Part shown: in pieces, positions 32,899-41,471 of the stretch
Numbering within the stretch: position 1 is the first letter of the stretch
How the letters are laid out: every line of letters begins with the position of its first letter
Assembly: GCF_000466485.1 (NCBI RefSeq)
Contig: NZ_KE992967.1
Coordinates: 1-44,555 of the forward strand
Direction of reading: 5' to 3'
DNA: 44,555 bases
Source: [Clostridium] symbiosum ATCC 14940
GTDB lineage: Bacteria > Bacillota > Clostridia > Lachnospirales > Lachnospiraceae
Made by a program: the position numbers and the translations under genes
The notes under the pieces: model-generated
The model's input: only the letters and a program-made list of their open reading frames with translations
The model's database searches: none
Told to the model about the DNA's origin: nothing

Positions 32899-32935
32899 CA
32901 CTCATCCTCCCTTTCATTTCGCATCAAGTTTTTAT

Positions 32936-32964
32936 AGTATACCTTCTTTTTCCTTTATTTTCAA
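32936..32964 (-). promoter_or_regulatory. Sigma-A promoter for lipoprotein-glyS
   Basis: Read leftward: TTGAAA, a 17-base spacer, TATACT. The start point would be near 32929, about 30 bases before the lipoprotein start codon. Confidence 0.7.
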
Positions 32965-33046
32965 TAGGCGGCCAGGTATTTATTCAGTAATAATTCAGTA
33001 CTGTCCACGGGCAGCGGCCCGCGGGGTATTTTCACCCCCGTTCATA

Positions 33047-33075
33047 ATGACAGTTCAGACAGCATGAACCGTTGC
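33047..33075. repeat. Palindromic repeat, GTAACAGTTCAGACAG family
   Basis: This degenerate copy begins ATGACAGTTCAGACAGCATG and ends GAACCGTTGC, sharing 13 consecutive bases (CAGTTCAGACAGC) and more with 1238 and 6943. It lies just downstream of recO. Confidence 0.6.
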
Positions 33076-33078
33076 GAT

Positions 33079-33726
33079 TCATACGATGGCATCCAGGATC
33101 TCCAGTGAATGGAATTTCCTGTCTATGTAGCGTTTCTTGTTATCCTCGACACACCGCCTGAATTCTTCAAACACTTCGTCGGTGAGCAGAAAGGTATACA
33201 GTTTTTCCACAGGGGAGAAAATAACATATTCCCAGGCGTACACAGCCGATTCGCTGGCTGCCCGGCCGGGACGCTCCGTATACTCACCGTTGAGCGACAT
33301 TGCCTTCAGCTCAAAAATCCGCTGAACCAGCCTGTTTGGAATCGCGGGCCGCAGAAGGACCCGAAACGACTGATACAGCAGCTTCAGCATTTCTGTCGCC
33401 TCGATCCCTTCTCTCTCGTAGTAGTCCGCAAATTCCACAAAATAAGAGGCATAGCAGGCGCACTCCATATCCTTTTCCAGGTCTTCAAAATAATTTTCTA
33501 TCTCCGCCCCGTAAAGATTATAGGCGTCCCGCCCCTCCGCCAGGGAAAATGTGCCAAAAGCAAAGGGACGGCTGGGCGCCCGAAGCAGACTGCCCGGCCG
33601 TTTTGCCCCTCTCGCAAAAGCCGTGATTTTTCCCCGTTCTTTTGTCAGGATGACAAGACGTTTGTCGTATTCACCCACCGGAAATGCGCTAAGCACCATA
33701 CCCGTGATTTTAACTAATTCCCTCAA
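33079..33726 (-). CDS. recO: DNA repair protein RecO
   Basis: The 215-residue protein has the RecO N-terminal OB fold (about 1-80, with VKITGMVLSAFPVGEYDKRLVILT-like content) and a helical C-terminal domain. RecO loads RecA on SSB-coated DNA during recombinational repair. It has no CxxC zinc-finger pairs, which some RecO proteins carry; this is a known variation. I choose the TTG at 33726, behind AGGAGGCGGAGG, because the longer reading from 33765 would include the ribosome site. It follows era, as in many Firmicutes, with a palindromic repeat in the gap. Confidence 0.93.
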   Translation of the reverse strand: MRELVKITGMVLSAFPVGEYDKRLVILTKERGKITAFARGAKRPGSLLRAPSRPFAFGTFSLAEGRDAYNLYGAEIENYFEDLEKDMECACYASYFVEFADYYEREGIEATEMLKLLYQSFRVLLRPAIPNRLVQRIFELKAMSLNGEYTERPGRAASESAVYAWEYVIFSPVEKLYTFLLTDEVFEEFRRCVEDNKKRYIDRKFHSLEILDAIV

Positions 33727-33767
33727 ACCTCCGCCTCCTGACTTTTTTGCTGAAATGCAGTTCAATA

Positions 33768-33816
33768 GTTACTTTTCACAGCATTGCCGCGTTTTGGCAG
33801 GGGTGTAAAAAGTAAC
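33768..33816. repeat. Palindromic repeat, GTTACTGTTCACA family (copy 2)
   Basis: GTTACTTTTCACAGCATTGCC and its imperfect complement GGCAGGGGTGTAAAAAGTAAC flank CGCGTTT. The copy lies between era and recO. Confidence 0.65.
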
Positions 33817-33833
33817 GTTCAATATACAGTAAC

Positions 33834-34736
33834 CTATATGTCTTTCGGATTGTAACCGTAATTCTTCATATAGAGATCGCTGTCACGCCACTCTTTTCTG
33901 ACCTTCACCCAAAGCTTTAAGTTCACCTGGGTGTCCATCAGATTCTGTATCTCCGTCCTGGCGGATGTTCCGATTTTTTTCAATTTTCCGCCGTTCTTTC
34001 CGATAATGATTCCCTTATGGGATTCACGCTCGCACACGATGGTTGCGTCGATGTCAATCAGTCCGTTCGGACGCTCCTTCATCTGGTCAATGACAACGGC
34101 AATGCCGTGAGGTATCTCGTCGTCCAGCATTCTGAGGGCCTTCTCTCTGATAAGCTCGGCCGCAATCTGGCGCATCGGCTGATCCGTCACCGTATCCTCA
34201 TCATAAAACTGCGGCCCTTCGGGAAGGTATTTGAAAATGCAGTCTTTTACATCATCGATATTGATTTCCTTAAGAGCGGACACCGGTATAATCTCCGCAA
34301 AATTGCAGATGTCCTTGTAAGCCGCGATAAAGGTGAGAATCTCGTCTTTTTTTACCGTATCAATCTTGTTTATTACAAGCATCACCGGAGTCTTCACCTT
34401 ATTAAGCTGCTCCGCTATATGGCGTTCTCCCGCTCCGATAAACGTAGACGGCTCCACCAGCCACAGGATGACGTCAACCTCCTTCAGCGTATGCTCGGCA
34501 ACGCTGACCATATATTCCCCAAGCTTATTCTTTGCTTTGTGGATACCGGGAGTGTCCAGAAAGATAATCTGCCCCCTCTCATCCGTATATACGGTCTGAA
34601 TCCTGTTTCTTGTAGTCTGCGGTTTGTCGGACGTAATCGCGATTTTCTGTCCAATCAGATGGTTCATAAGCGTGGATTTTCCCACATTCGGCCGCCCTAT
34701 TAATGTTACAAATCCTGATTTTAAATTATCCTGCAT
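33834..34736 (-). CDS. era: GTPase Era
   Basis: The 300-residue protein is the ribosome-assembly GTPase Era. The GTPase motifs are G1 GRPNVGKS (about 14-21), G3 DTPG and G4 NKID. The C-terminal KH domain has GIIIGKNGGKLKKIG and binds the 3' end of 16S rRNA. It acts in 30S subunit maturation. The start at 34736 follows AGGAGTTTGA. It is in the leftward housekeeping run, between an M16C protease and recO, each separated by a palindromic repeat. Confidence 0.97.
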   Translation of the reverse strand: MQDNLKSGFVTLIGRPNVGKSTLMNHLIGQKIAITSDKPQTTRNRIQTVYTDERGQIIFLDTPGIHKAKNKLGEYMVSVAEHTLKEVDVILWLVEPSTFIGAGERHIAEQLNKVKTPVMLVINKIDTVKKDEILTFIAAYKDICNFAEIIPVSALKEINIDDVKDCIFKYLPEGPQFYDEDTVTDQPMRQIAAELIREKALRMLDDEIPHGIAVVIDQMKERPNGLIDIDATIVCERESHKGIIIGKNGGKLKKIGTSARTEIQNLMDTQVNLKLWVKVRKEWRDSDLYMKNYGYNPKDI

Positions 34737-34859
34737 TCAAACTCCTTCAATTTTCCGGTTGCGAATGCTGCAGTTTTGCCATAAGCCGGACTGCAGCATC
34801 CAAACCGTTTTTTGTTTCTCTTCTGTATATAGTTTCGGGTAACGGTTCAATAACTCCAT

Positions 34860-34898
34860 GTTACTATTCACAGCACCGCTGAAAAACGCGGTGCAGAC
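34860..34898. repeat. Palindromic repeat, GTTACTGTTCACA family (copy 3)
   Basis: GTTACTATTCACAGCACCGC faces GCGGTGCAGAC around TGAAAAAC. The right end is cut short where the protease stop codon begins at 34899. Confidence 0.6.
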
Positions 34899-37823
34899 TT
34901 AATTAAACAAATTCTTTATGCTGCCGAACAGCTCCTTATTTTCCTTGATTTTCTCTGAATTACCGACAACGCAAAAGCTTCCGGTAGACAAAATCGCTCT
35001 GATAATCTTCGCAAGTGCGCGGATATCCTCCGGCTGTGCGGCCAGCACCTGCCTTCTCTCCTCTGCCAGCATCTCATCCGTAATGCCGGAATACCAGGCC
35101 GATACCGCCTTGGCGCCTTTATACGGCGGCAGCAGAGGCGTATCCATGTCGCTGATGGTGCCTATTACATATTTTGTCATATCCCTCTCGTCCGCGTCAA
35201 ACTGTTCCAGGTAATCTGCAACTCCTTCAAATACCTGATCCGTCTCTTTCAGATTCGGATCCCGGTAGGATACAAAATAACCTTCACCGGAACGGCCGGC
35301 GCTGTTCATGACTCCGTAAGCGCCTCCTTTAACCCTGACATTCAGCCAGAGATAATCGTAACCCAGGATAGGTTTCAAAACCCGCAGCGCTCCTGTATAG
35401 GCATAGCCGCTCTCTGCAAAGCTTCCGCACCTGGCCACATAATTGACCTGCGAGGAAGTCATAAAGCCCTCGTTCCGGTTCCCCTTTTCCCAAATAAACG
35501 GATATGACGGACCGCCTGTCTCAGGCAGCTTCTCTTTTAAAAGCTTCATGGCAGGCGCCAGATATCTGAATCCCTCGTCATCCGCCGTATAGCTTACCGT
35601 CATGTTATCCGCAGTGAAAAGGCGGCCCGCCGTCTCTTTTAATTTCTGCATCAGAACTGTTTTTCTGTCCTCAAAATTCCTTGCAAGATCCTCCAGGAAC
35701 TGATAATAGGCAATTCCGCCCGTAATATCATTGAAGGCCGAGGTTGCCGAAAAGTAAGAGGTAGCTCTCGCCACAGCCGCAGAGTGTGCCGCAGAATTCA
35801 GCTTTGCCTGGCTTCTGGACTTCATCTCCGCCACAATCTCACTTAGACGTTTCTCGTCGTCAAGAATCGAATCCGCCAGCATCTCTCCGATCAGAGAAAA
35901 ACCGAAATCCAGCTTTTCGTAAAGAACTCTGGCGCTGGCCGTGAATGCCCCGGTAAACTTTTCCGGTTCTTCCAGGTTCGGGAACGACGTCACGCTCAGG
36001 CTGATTCCGCCGCTGTTTAAATAGATTTCGCTGGCAAGATCACTGTAGGTATGCTCCTTTGTATTCACATAGCCCAGAACCGATTTCAAAAGGCCGACAT
36101 ACGGCAGATCCTCCGCCGGCACCCGGTTTGTATCAAACAGCACCTTCAGGTATCCGATTCCGGATGTGAACATATTATGAGCCAGAACCGTTGTATTATC
36201 AATCTCTTTTACTTCCAGGCAGAGCTTTTCCGGCTGTTCTTCAATGTCTTCCCGTTTCAGCAATGGGATTTTCTCAAGCTCCTCCTTCGGGGACGGGGTA
36301 TCCTGGTACAGCTTAAGTTCTCTGGTTTTTTCAATCAGCGTCTTAATCTCTGTATCAGAGAGGCTCTTTTTATATTCAGCCAGCTTTTCCCTCAGCTTTT
36401 CATCTTCGATGGCCGTTAAGTTTCTCTTCGGACTGACCGTAATCACTGCCTCAAAGGGGTTATCCAGCAGGCAGGTCTTAATCAGATTCTCAAAGTAGCC
36501 CTCTTCCACCGCTTTTTTAAGGAATTCAAAAGTCTTTTCATACTCCAGATGCATCAGAGGATCACCGTCATAAAGCCAGCTGTCCATGCTCTGAAGGCCA
36601 TACATCAGTCCCTTCGGCGCTGAGCCGAAATCAGCTTCCCTGTATCGGAATTCATAATAATTTATCCCGGCAAGGAGACTCTTCCTGTTGATTCCCTGAT
36701 CCGCCAGCTTTCTGAGAGTCCCTTTGACGACAGCAAGAAATTCCCCCAGCTGTTCCCTGTCGGCATCCTTGGCTATGACGGAGAAGTAAGGCTGCAAAAT
36801 GCCGTTTTCATAACCGCCAAGGATATCCTGGCCGATACCTGCTTTCACCAGTTCTTCCTTCAGCGGCGCTCCGGGCGCGTCTATCAGTGTATATTCCAGG
36901 ATCTGAAATGCCATGTAATGGATCGGATCCAGGTCATCGCCCACTACTGTATTGACTGACAGGTAAGTCGCCTGCTCTTCCGGCTCCGTCTCTGTGATGG
37001 AATAGTAAATCTCACGCTCAACAGGCTTCTCGAATGGCTTCTGCATATGGATGGCGGAATCCACCGGCTGTCTGTCATACCGGCTTAAGTATTCTCTGTC
37101 CAGCCAGTCTAATTTTTCCGCCATGTCCATATCCCCATATAAATAGATAAAGCTGTTGGACGGATGATAATATCTGCGGTGGAAATCGAGAAACTGTTCA
37201 TAGGTCAGGGATGGAATCGCATCCGGAGCCCCTCCCGACTCGTTGGAATAGCAGGTATCCGGGAAAAGAACATTTCTCGTATAGCGGTCCAGCACGCTCT
37301 CCGGCGAGGAAAACGCTCCCTTCATCTCATTGTAGACTACTCCGTTATAGACGAGAGGGCTTTCCTCCGACTCCAGCTCATAGTGCCATCCCTCCTGCAT
37401 GAAGATTTTCTCCTCATTATAAATACCCGGATGAAGTACGGCATCCATATAGACGTTCATCAGGTTCTGGAAATCCTTGTCATTGCAGCTTGCCACCGGA
37501 TATACCGTCTTATCCGGATATGTCATTGCATTTAAAAATGTATTGAGGGAGCCTTTTACCAGCTCTACAAACGGGTCCTTCACCGGAAACTTTTCCGAAC
37601 CGCAGAGTACGCTGTGTTCCAGAATATGGGGAACTCCCGTGCTGTCGGACGGAGGAGTCCGGAATCCTATCGTAAACACCTTATTTTCGTCCTCATTAGA
37701 AAGCAGGAAAATCCTGGCGCCCGTTTTCTTATGCTCCAGGATTATTCCCTCCGAATTCAGTTCTTTTACATATTTTTCACTTATTACCTGATAGGCGTTT
37801 AATTCCTTCACTGTCATTCTCAT
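34899..37823 (-). CDS. M16C insulinase-type metalloprotease (PreP-like)
   Basis: The 974-residue protein belongs to peptidase family M16C, related to presequence protease and falcilysin. The inverted zinc motif HxxEH is at 66-70 (HILEH) and a downstream glutamate lies in YNEMKGAFSS. It has the two tandem M16 halves that form a closed chamber degrading peptides. There is no signal peptide, so it is likely cytoplasmic. The start at 37823 follows AGGAAAAGGAAG. It is of usual family length and appears intact. Confidence 0.93.
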   Translation of the reverse strand: MRMTVKELNAYQVISEKYVKELNSEGIILEHKKTGARIFLLSNEDENKVFTIGFRTPPSDSTGVPHILEHSVLCGSEKFPVKDPFVELVKGSLNTFLNAMTYPDKTVYPVASCNDKDFQNLMNVYMDAVLHPGIYNEEKIFMQEGWHYELESEESPLVYNGVVYNEMKGAFSSPESVLDRYTRNVLFPDTCYSNESGGAPDAIPSLTYEQFLDFHRRYYHPSNSFIYLYGDMDMAEKLDWLDREYLSRYDRQPVDSAIHMQKPFEKPVEREIYYSITETEPEEQATYLSVNTVVGDDLDPIHYMAFQILEYTLIDAPGAPLKEELVKAGIGQDILGGYENGILQPYFSVIAKDADREQLGEFLAVVKGTLRKLADQGINRKSLLAGINYYEFRYREADFGSAPKGLMYGLQSMDSWLYDGDPLMHLEYEKTFEFLKKAVEEGYFENLIKTCLLDNPFEAVITVSPKRNLTAIEDEKLREKLAEYKKSLSDTEIKTLIEKTRELKLYQDTPSPKEELEKIPLLKREDIEEQPEKLCLEVKEIDNTTVLAHNMFTSGIGYLKVLFDTNRVPAEDLPYVGLLKSVLGYVNTKEHTYSDLASEIYLNSGGISLSVTSFPNLEEPEKFTGAFTASARVLYEKLDFGFSLIGEMLADSILDDEKRLSEIVAEMKSRSQAKLNSAAHSAAVARATSYFSATSAFNDITGGIAYYQFLEDLARNFEDRKTVLMQKLKETAGRLFTADNMTVSYTADDEGFRYLAPAMKLLKEKLPETGGPSYPFIWEKGNRNEGFMTSSQVNYVARCGSFAESGYAYTGALRVLKPILGYDYLWLNVRVKGGAYGVMNSAGRSGEGYFVSYRDPNLKETDQVFEGVADYLEQFDADERDMTKYVIGTISDMDTPLLPPYKGAKAVSAWYSGITDEMLAEERRQVLAAQPEDIRALAKIIRAILSTGSFCVVGNSEKIKENKELFGSIKNLFN

Positions 37824-37848
37824 CTTCCTTTTCCTGATTGGTTTATTT

Positions 37849-38011
37849 GTTCCTGTTCACACCATGCCAAAAAGCGGCATGCTGTAAACAATAACACGCT
37901 TCGCGATGCACAGAAACTGCATAAAACGCAGTTTCGCGCCGTGAAACTCGGGATTTTTGTGCAAAATGCGCACGAAAACACCTCGCGGAATACAACCTGT
38001 GAACAGTAACG
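37849..38011. repeat. Composite palindromic repeat, GTTACTGTTCACA family (copy 4)
   Basis: A unit at 37849-37894 (GTTCCTGTTCACACCATGCC facing GGCATGCTGTAAACAATAAC) is followed by about 100 bases with the hairpin GAAACTGC-ATAAAA-CGCAGTTTC. A second right end, TGTGAACAGTAACG, closes it at 37998-38011. No reading frame is evident in the gap, which separates the YdcF-like gene from the protease gene. Confidence 0.6.
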
Positions 38012-38057
38012 TTTATTTTCACTGCTAACCGTTCAGATGAACAGTTTCTTCACTTTC

Positions 38058-38867
38058 TTACATTTTACCCATAAATTTATCTTTCAGTACAGCAAAACAC
38101 TCTCTAACCCACATATGTATGGCCAAAACAGGATCTCCGGGAGCAGCTATGCCCGATATGTTGTAAATCCCCTGTTTCCTGGCTATGGATTTGGCCCGGA
38201 ACACATGGTAATTGCTGGTCAGAACCGCAATTTTGACCGAGTCGGATCTTTCTTTGTAGCTGTCAAGCAGGCTTTCCCTGGCCTCCATCGCCTTATATTT
38301 TTCCTGATAATCAATTACCTTTTTGCTGAAAACAATGTTCTGCACCGTATTGACGGACTGTTCTTCCAGAAGCAGCTGGGACTCCGGTATGCCGTTATAC
38401 TGAAGATAATCATACATGGCCTCAGCTTCGCTGATATCTTCGCCCTCCCCTTTTCCTCCGGAAAGCACCAGTACGGTATTCGGATTATTCTCCGCATATT
38501 CAAGCGCCTTGTCCAGCCTTTTCTTAAGAGAATTGCTCAGTTCGCTTCCCCTCACTTTGGCTCCCAGCACTATCACATATTCCGCCGCCCGGCGCGTGGA
38601 GGTGACAGCGCTCCATCCAATCAGCAGCTCCACCGCGACAAAAATGACAAGGCATGCTGTGCAGAATGTGGCAGTCGATACCACCAGCCACTGAGGCACA
38701 GACTGGGGATGCCGGTGGTAATAGTGCAGTCCCGCCGCCAGGAGTACGAAAAATATTGCCATTGTCGGCCATATCAGGGCAAATGAAGTCGACATGCCTG
38801 AATACAGCGCAATTACCCCATAATAAAGCAGACATAAAATTGCAGCACCTTCCAAAATCCATGTCAT
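38058..38867 (-). CDS. YdcF/SanA-like DUF218 membrane protein
   Basis: The 269-residue protein has three to four hydrophobic N-terminal helices (about 1-95) and then a DUF218 domain. Domain hallmarks are YVIVLGAKVRGSELS, LVLSGGKGEGEDISEAEAM and VLTSNYHVFRA. YdcF/SanA-like proteins are linked to envelope barrier function; biochemical activity is unsettled. I choose 38867, with AAGGAGG upstream; a longer reading from 39038 would run through the 3' end of the U32 gene. It is 31 bases after that gene and likely co-transcribed. Confidence 0.88.
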   Translation of the reverse strand: MTWILEGAAILCLLYYGVIALYSGMSTSFALIWPTMAIFFVLLAAGLHYYHRHPQSVPQWLVVSTATFCTACLVIFVAVELLIGWSAVTSTRRAAEYVIVLGAKVRGSELSNSLKKRLDKALEYAENNPNTVLVLSGGKGEGEDISEAEAMYDYLQYNGIPESQLLLEEQSVNTVQNIVFSKKVIDYQEKYKAMEARESLLDSYKERSDSVKIAVLTSNYHVFRAKSIARKQGIYNISGIAAPGDPVLAIHMWVRECFAVLKDKFMGKM

Positions 38868-38898
38868 GGTTTTCCTCCTTCGTAGAGCGTGTCTTAAT

Positions 38899-40134
38899 CT
38901 AGTCCGCCTCCATCTCACTTCTGCGGATAATATCGCCGCACTCTGCATCCGCCCCCAAATCCACATAGAGAACTTGTTTTGGGTGGGGTGCGCTCTCCAC
39001 CGGATTTCCTTCCTCGTCGCAGATGGCCGCAACCTCATTCTCCAGATTCCGGCCGTCCGGTTTCATAATCTCCACCGTCTCGCCCACAGAGAACTTATTC
39101 TTCTGTTCTATGCGTACCAGGCCGTCCTCCCGTACTGCCTCCACCGTACCGAGATACGTATAGTTTTTCACATAAGTATTGCTGTCGTAAATCTGAGTCG
39201 TGGCATCCGGCTTGTGAAAATAGAATCCGGTCGTAAATTCACGGTACGTACATTTACCAATCTCCGATTTATACCACTCCATATTCTCTCTGTATAGCTC
39301 CGGACTTTTCAGATAGTCGTCGATTGCTTTTCTGTAGGTCCGTGCTACAGTCGCCACATAGAGGGCCGTCTTCATCCTGCCTTCGATCTTGAAGCTGTCT
39401 ATGCCGGCATCAATCATTTCCGGAATATGTTCAATCATGCACAGGTCTTTGGAATTAAAGATATAGGTTCCGCGCTCATTCTCATACACCGGCATATATT
39501 CACCCGGCCTGGTCTCTTCCACCACCGAATATTTCCATCGGCACGGATGGGTGCAGGCCCCCTGGTTGGCATCCCTGCCCACAAAATAATTGCTTAGCAG
39601 GCAGCGGCCGGAATAGGAAATGCACATGGCGCCGTGGATGAAGCTCTCAATCTCCATGTCCTCCGGAATCTTCTCCCTGATTTCCTTAATCTCGGCGAGA
39701 GACAGCTCCCTGGCAGTCACCACCCGCTTTGCCCCCTGGCCGTACCAGAATAAATAAGTCCCGTAATTCGTATTGTTGGCCTGGGTACTGATATGAAGTT
39801 CCATATCCGGCAGGATTTTCTTTGCAATGGCAAACACACCGGGATCTGATATAATCAGGGCATCCGGCTTTACCTCCTTAAGCTCTTCAAAATACTGTTC
39901 CACCCCGGGAAGATCGTCATTGTGAGCCAGAATATTTGCCGTTATATAAACTTTGACACCTCTTTCGTGTGCAAAAGCAATTCCCTCTTTAATTTCCTCG
40001 TTTGTAAAATTCTTTGCCTTCGCCCTCAGCCCAAACGCCTCTCCGCCCAGGTAAACGGCGTCGGCTCCGTATATCACCGCAGTCTTCAATACATCCAGAC
40101 TCCCGGCAGGGATTAAAAGCTCCAGTTTTCTCAT
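38899..40134 (-). CDS. U32 peptidase-family protein (TrhP-like tRNA hydroxylation)
   Basis: The 411-residue protein belongs to the U32 family. The signature segment is HGAMCISYSGRCLLSNYF (about 169-186), with further cysteines in GACTHPCRW. Despite the name, the bacterial group next to the methyltransferase TrmR (as in the yrrMNO cluster of Bacillus) acts in prephenate-dependent hydroxylation of uridine 34 in tRNA. Here the methyltransferase gene is directly upstream (12-base gap), so that role is likely. GAGGAG lies before the start at 40134. A single U32 gene is present, where Bacillus has two. Confidence 0.9.
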   Translation of the reverse strand: MRKLELLIPAGSLDVLKTAVIYGADAVYLGGEAFGLRAKAKNFTNEEIKEGIAFAHERGVKVYITANILAHNDDLPGVEQYFEELKEVKPDALIISDPGVFAIAKKILPDMELHISTQANNTNYGTYLFWYGQGAKRVVTARELSLAEIKEIREKIPEDMEIESFIHGAMCISYSGRCLLSNYFVGRDANQGACTHPCRWKYSVVEETRPGEYMPVYENERGTYIFNSKDLCMIEHIPEMIDAGIDSFKIEGRMKTALYVATVARTYRKAIDDYLKSPELYRENMEWYKSEIGKCTYREFTTGFYFHKPDATTQIYDSNTYVKNYTYLGTVEAVREDGLVRIEQKNKFSVGETVEIMKPDGRNLENEVAAICDEEGNPVESAPHPKQVLYVDLGADAECGDIIRRSEMEAD

Positions 40135-40145
40135 AATTCAGCTCC

Positions 40146-40787
40146 TCATTTCTTTACACTGATTGTAACACCGTCCCCAATGGGGATTATGGATGTCTCA
40201 AATTCCTCCATATGGGTGAGGGTATACAGATACTCTCTCATCCTTGCATGGATTGTCCTGTTTCTCCGCTCCACCGCATAGCGGGACTCGATAATATCGC
40301 CGTCCTGCAGTACATTGTCCGATACCAGGACTCCGCCCTTTGGAAGCAGCCTCAGCATGACCGGCAGCCAGTGGAGATATTGTCCCTTGGCCGCATCCAT
40401 GAATATAAAATCATAAGGGCCGGAAAGTGATCCCAGAATTTCTTCTGCATCACCTTCCAGTAAGGTGATCCGCTCCTCTTCCCCTGCCCTTATAAAATTT
40501 TCTTTTGCTATCGGAATACGCTTTTCGTATTTTTCTATTGTCGTTATATGACAGTTTTCCGGCATTACACGGCTCATTAAAAGAGCGGAATAGCCTACCG
40601 CCGTACCCACTTCCAGTATTCTCTCCGGCCGCTTCATCGCAACAAGAGTCTTTAACAGAGCCGATGTCTCTTTCCTGATAATCGGAACATAAGAAGAAAC
40701 AGCCTCCTCTTCCACTTCATCGCAGAGACTGCCGTTTCCCCTATCTAAAGAATTGATGTATGCGGTTATCCTCTCATTTACTATCAT
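40146..40787 (-). CDS. trmR: tRNA 5-hydroxyuridine methyltransferase, TrmR-like
   Basis: The 213-residue protein is a class I SAM-dependent O-methyltransferase of the catechol-type fold. The SAM-binding motif is ILEVGTAVGYSALL (57-70), followed by acidic TTIEKYEKR and the metal-binding FMDAAKGQYLHW. Next to a U32 gene, the expected role is methylation of 5-hydroxyuridine to 5-methoxyuridine at tRNA position 34. Its ATG overlaps the stop of the upstream YceG-like gene by four bases (ATGA), so it relies on coupled translation and has only a weak ribosome site. Confidence 0.85.
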   Translation of the reverse strand: MIVNERITAYINSLDRGNGSLCDEVEEEAVSSYVPIIRKETSALLKTLVAMKRPERILEVGTAVGYSALLMSRVMPENCHITTIEKYEKRIPIAKENFIRAGEEERITLLEGDAEEILGSLSGPYDFIFMDAAKGQYLHWLPVMLRLLPKGGVLVSDNVLQDGDIIESRYAVERRNRTIHARMREYLYTLTHMEEFETSIIPIGDGVTISVKK

Positions 40788-41344
40788 GATACATAAGCTC
40801 CATCTTCATCGGCCGCCCCGTCTTCCCGGGATGCACCGTTTTCACCGGTGGTTTCACCGCTTTCGTCACTGCCGATATTCTCAGCGCTGCTGCCGGCCGT
40901 ACCGCTCTCCCCGCTGCTCCCGGAAGAGGTACTGGCAGCGGCGCTGCTTTCAGCAGCTTTCTTACGCTCTATACCGCTCTCATCAATCGCTTTCATCATA
41001 TCTCTGGATGTCATCGACGTATTCAGCGTATAGGTCCCCGAATACACTTCATAATCAAAAAATTTAGCCTGGATAATAAATATCAGTTTATTATTAATCA
41101 GCCCGCTTTTCTCCAGCTCTTCGGCAACCTCGGACAGTGATTCACCATTCCTGATAGTGAATTCTTTGTCGGTTCCCGGCGCCTCAGCTACGGCCGTAGG
41201 CGAAAAGACTTCATGTCCCAGACTGTAGCCTCTCGTAATTCCCTCATACAGAAGAAAAAATACAAGGGCATAGAATAACAGCCTGACGGACATGCTGATT
41301 ATTGTAGTCGTTATCCTGTTGATTTCTCTGGTTGTCCGGCTCAT
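40784..41344 (-). CDS. YceG/MltG-like membrane protein without catalytic part
   Basis: The 186-residue protein has one N-terminal membrane helix (about 16-38) and a LysM-like segment resembling the beginning of MltG/YceG endolytic transglycosylases (FTIRNGESLSEVAEELEKSGLI, given here in part). The catalytic YceG domain is missing. The last 60 residues are a low-complexity tail rich in Ser, Gly, Glu and Ala. It may be an envelope regulator or scaffold. The start at 41344 follows AGGAG by nine bases, and its 3' end overlaps trmR. Confidence 0.75.
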   Translation of the reverse strand: MSRTTREINRITTTIISMSVRLLFYALVFFLLYEGITRGYSLGHEVFSPTAVAEAPGTDKEFTIRNGESLSEVAEELEKSGLINNKLIFIIQAKFFDYEVYSGTYTLNTSMTSRDMMKAIDESGIERKKAAESSAAASTSSGSSGESGTAGSSAENIGSDESGETTGENGASREDGAADEDGAYVS

Positions 41345-41384
41345 ATGCAGTAACTCCTGTCTGGTACATTAGCGGTGTAAACAC

Positions 41385-41432
41385 GTTACTATTCACAGCG
41401 CCGCCAAAAAACGCGGTTCTGCAAATAGTAAC
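41385..41432. repeat. Palindromic repeat, GTTACTGTTCACA family (copy 5)
   Basis: GTTACTATTCACAGCGCCGC faces GCGGTTCTGCAAATAGTAAC around CAAAAAAC. The loop and ends are almost the same as in copies 1 and 3. It lies between RNase J and the YceG-like gene. Confidence 0.65.
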
Positions 41433-41471
41433 GCCGACACTGCTTCACACTGTATAACACGCAGCTTTTAT

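Noticed and set aside
34017-34703. A 228-codon rightward frame antisense to era
   Set aside because: It is a shadow of a clear Era coding sequence; no start signals or recognisable domain.
37895-37997. Possible small gene in the gap before the M16C gene
   Set aside because: No frame with a start signal; the sequence is made of small hairpins belonging to the composite repeat.
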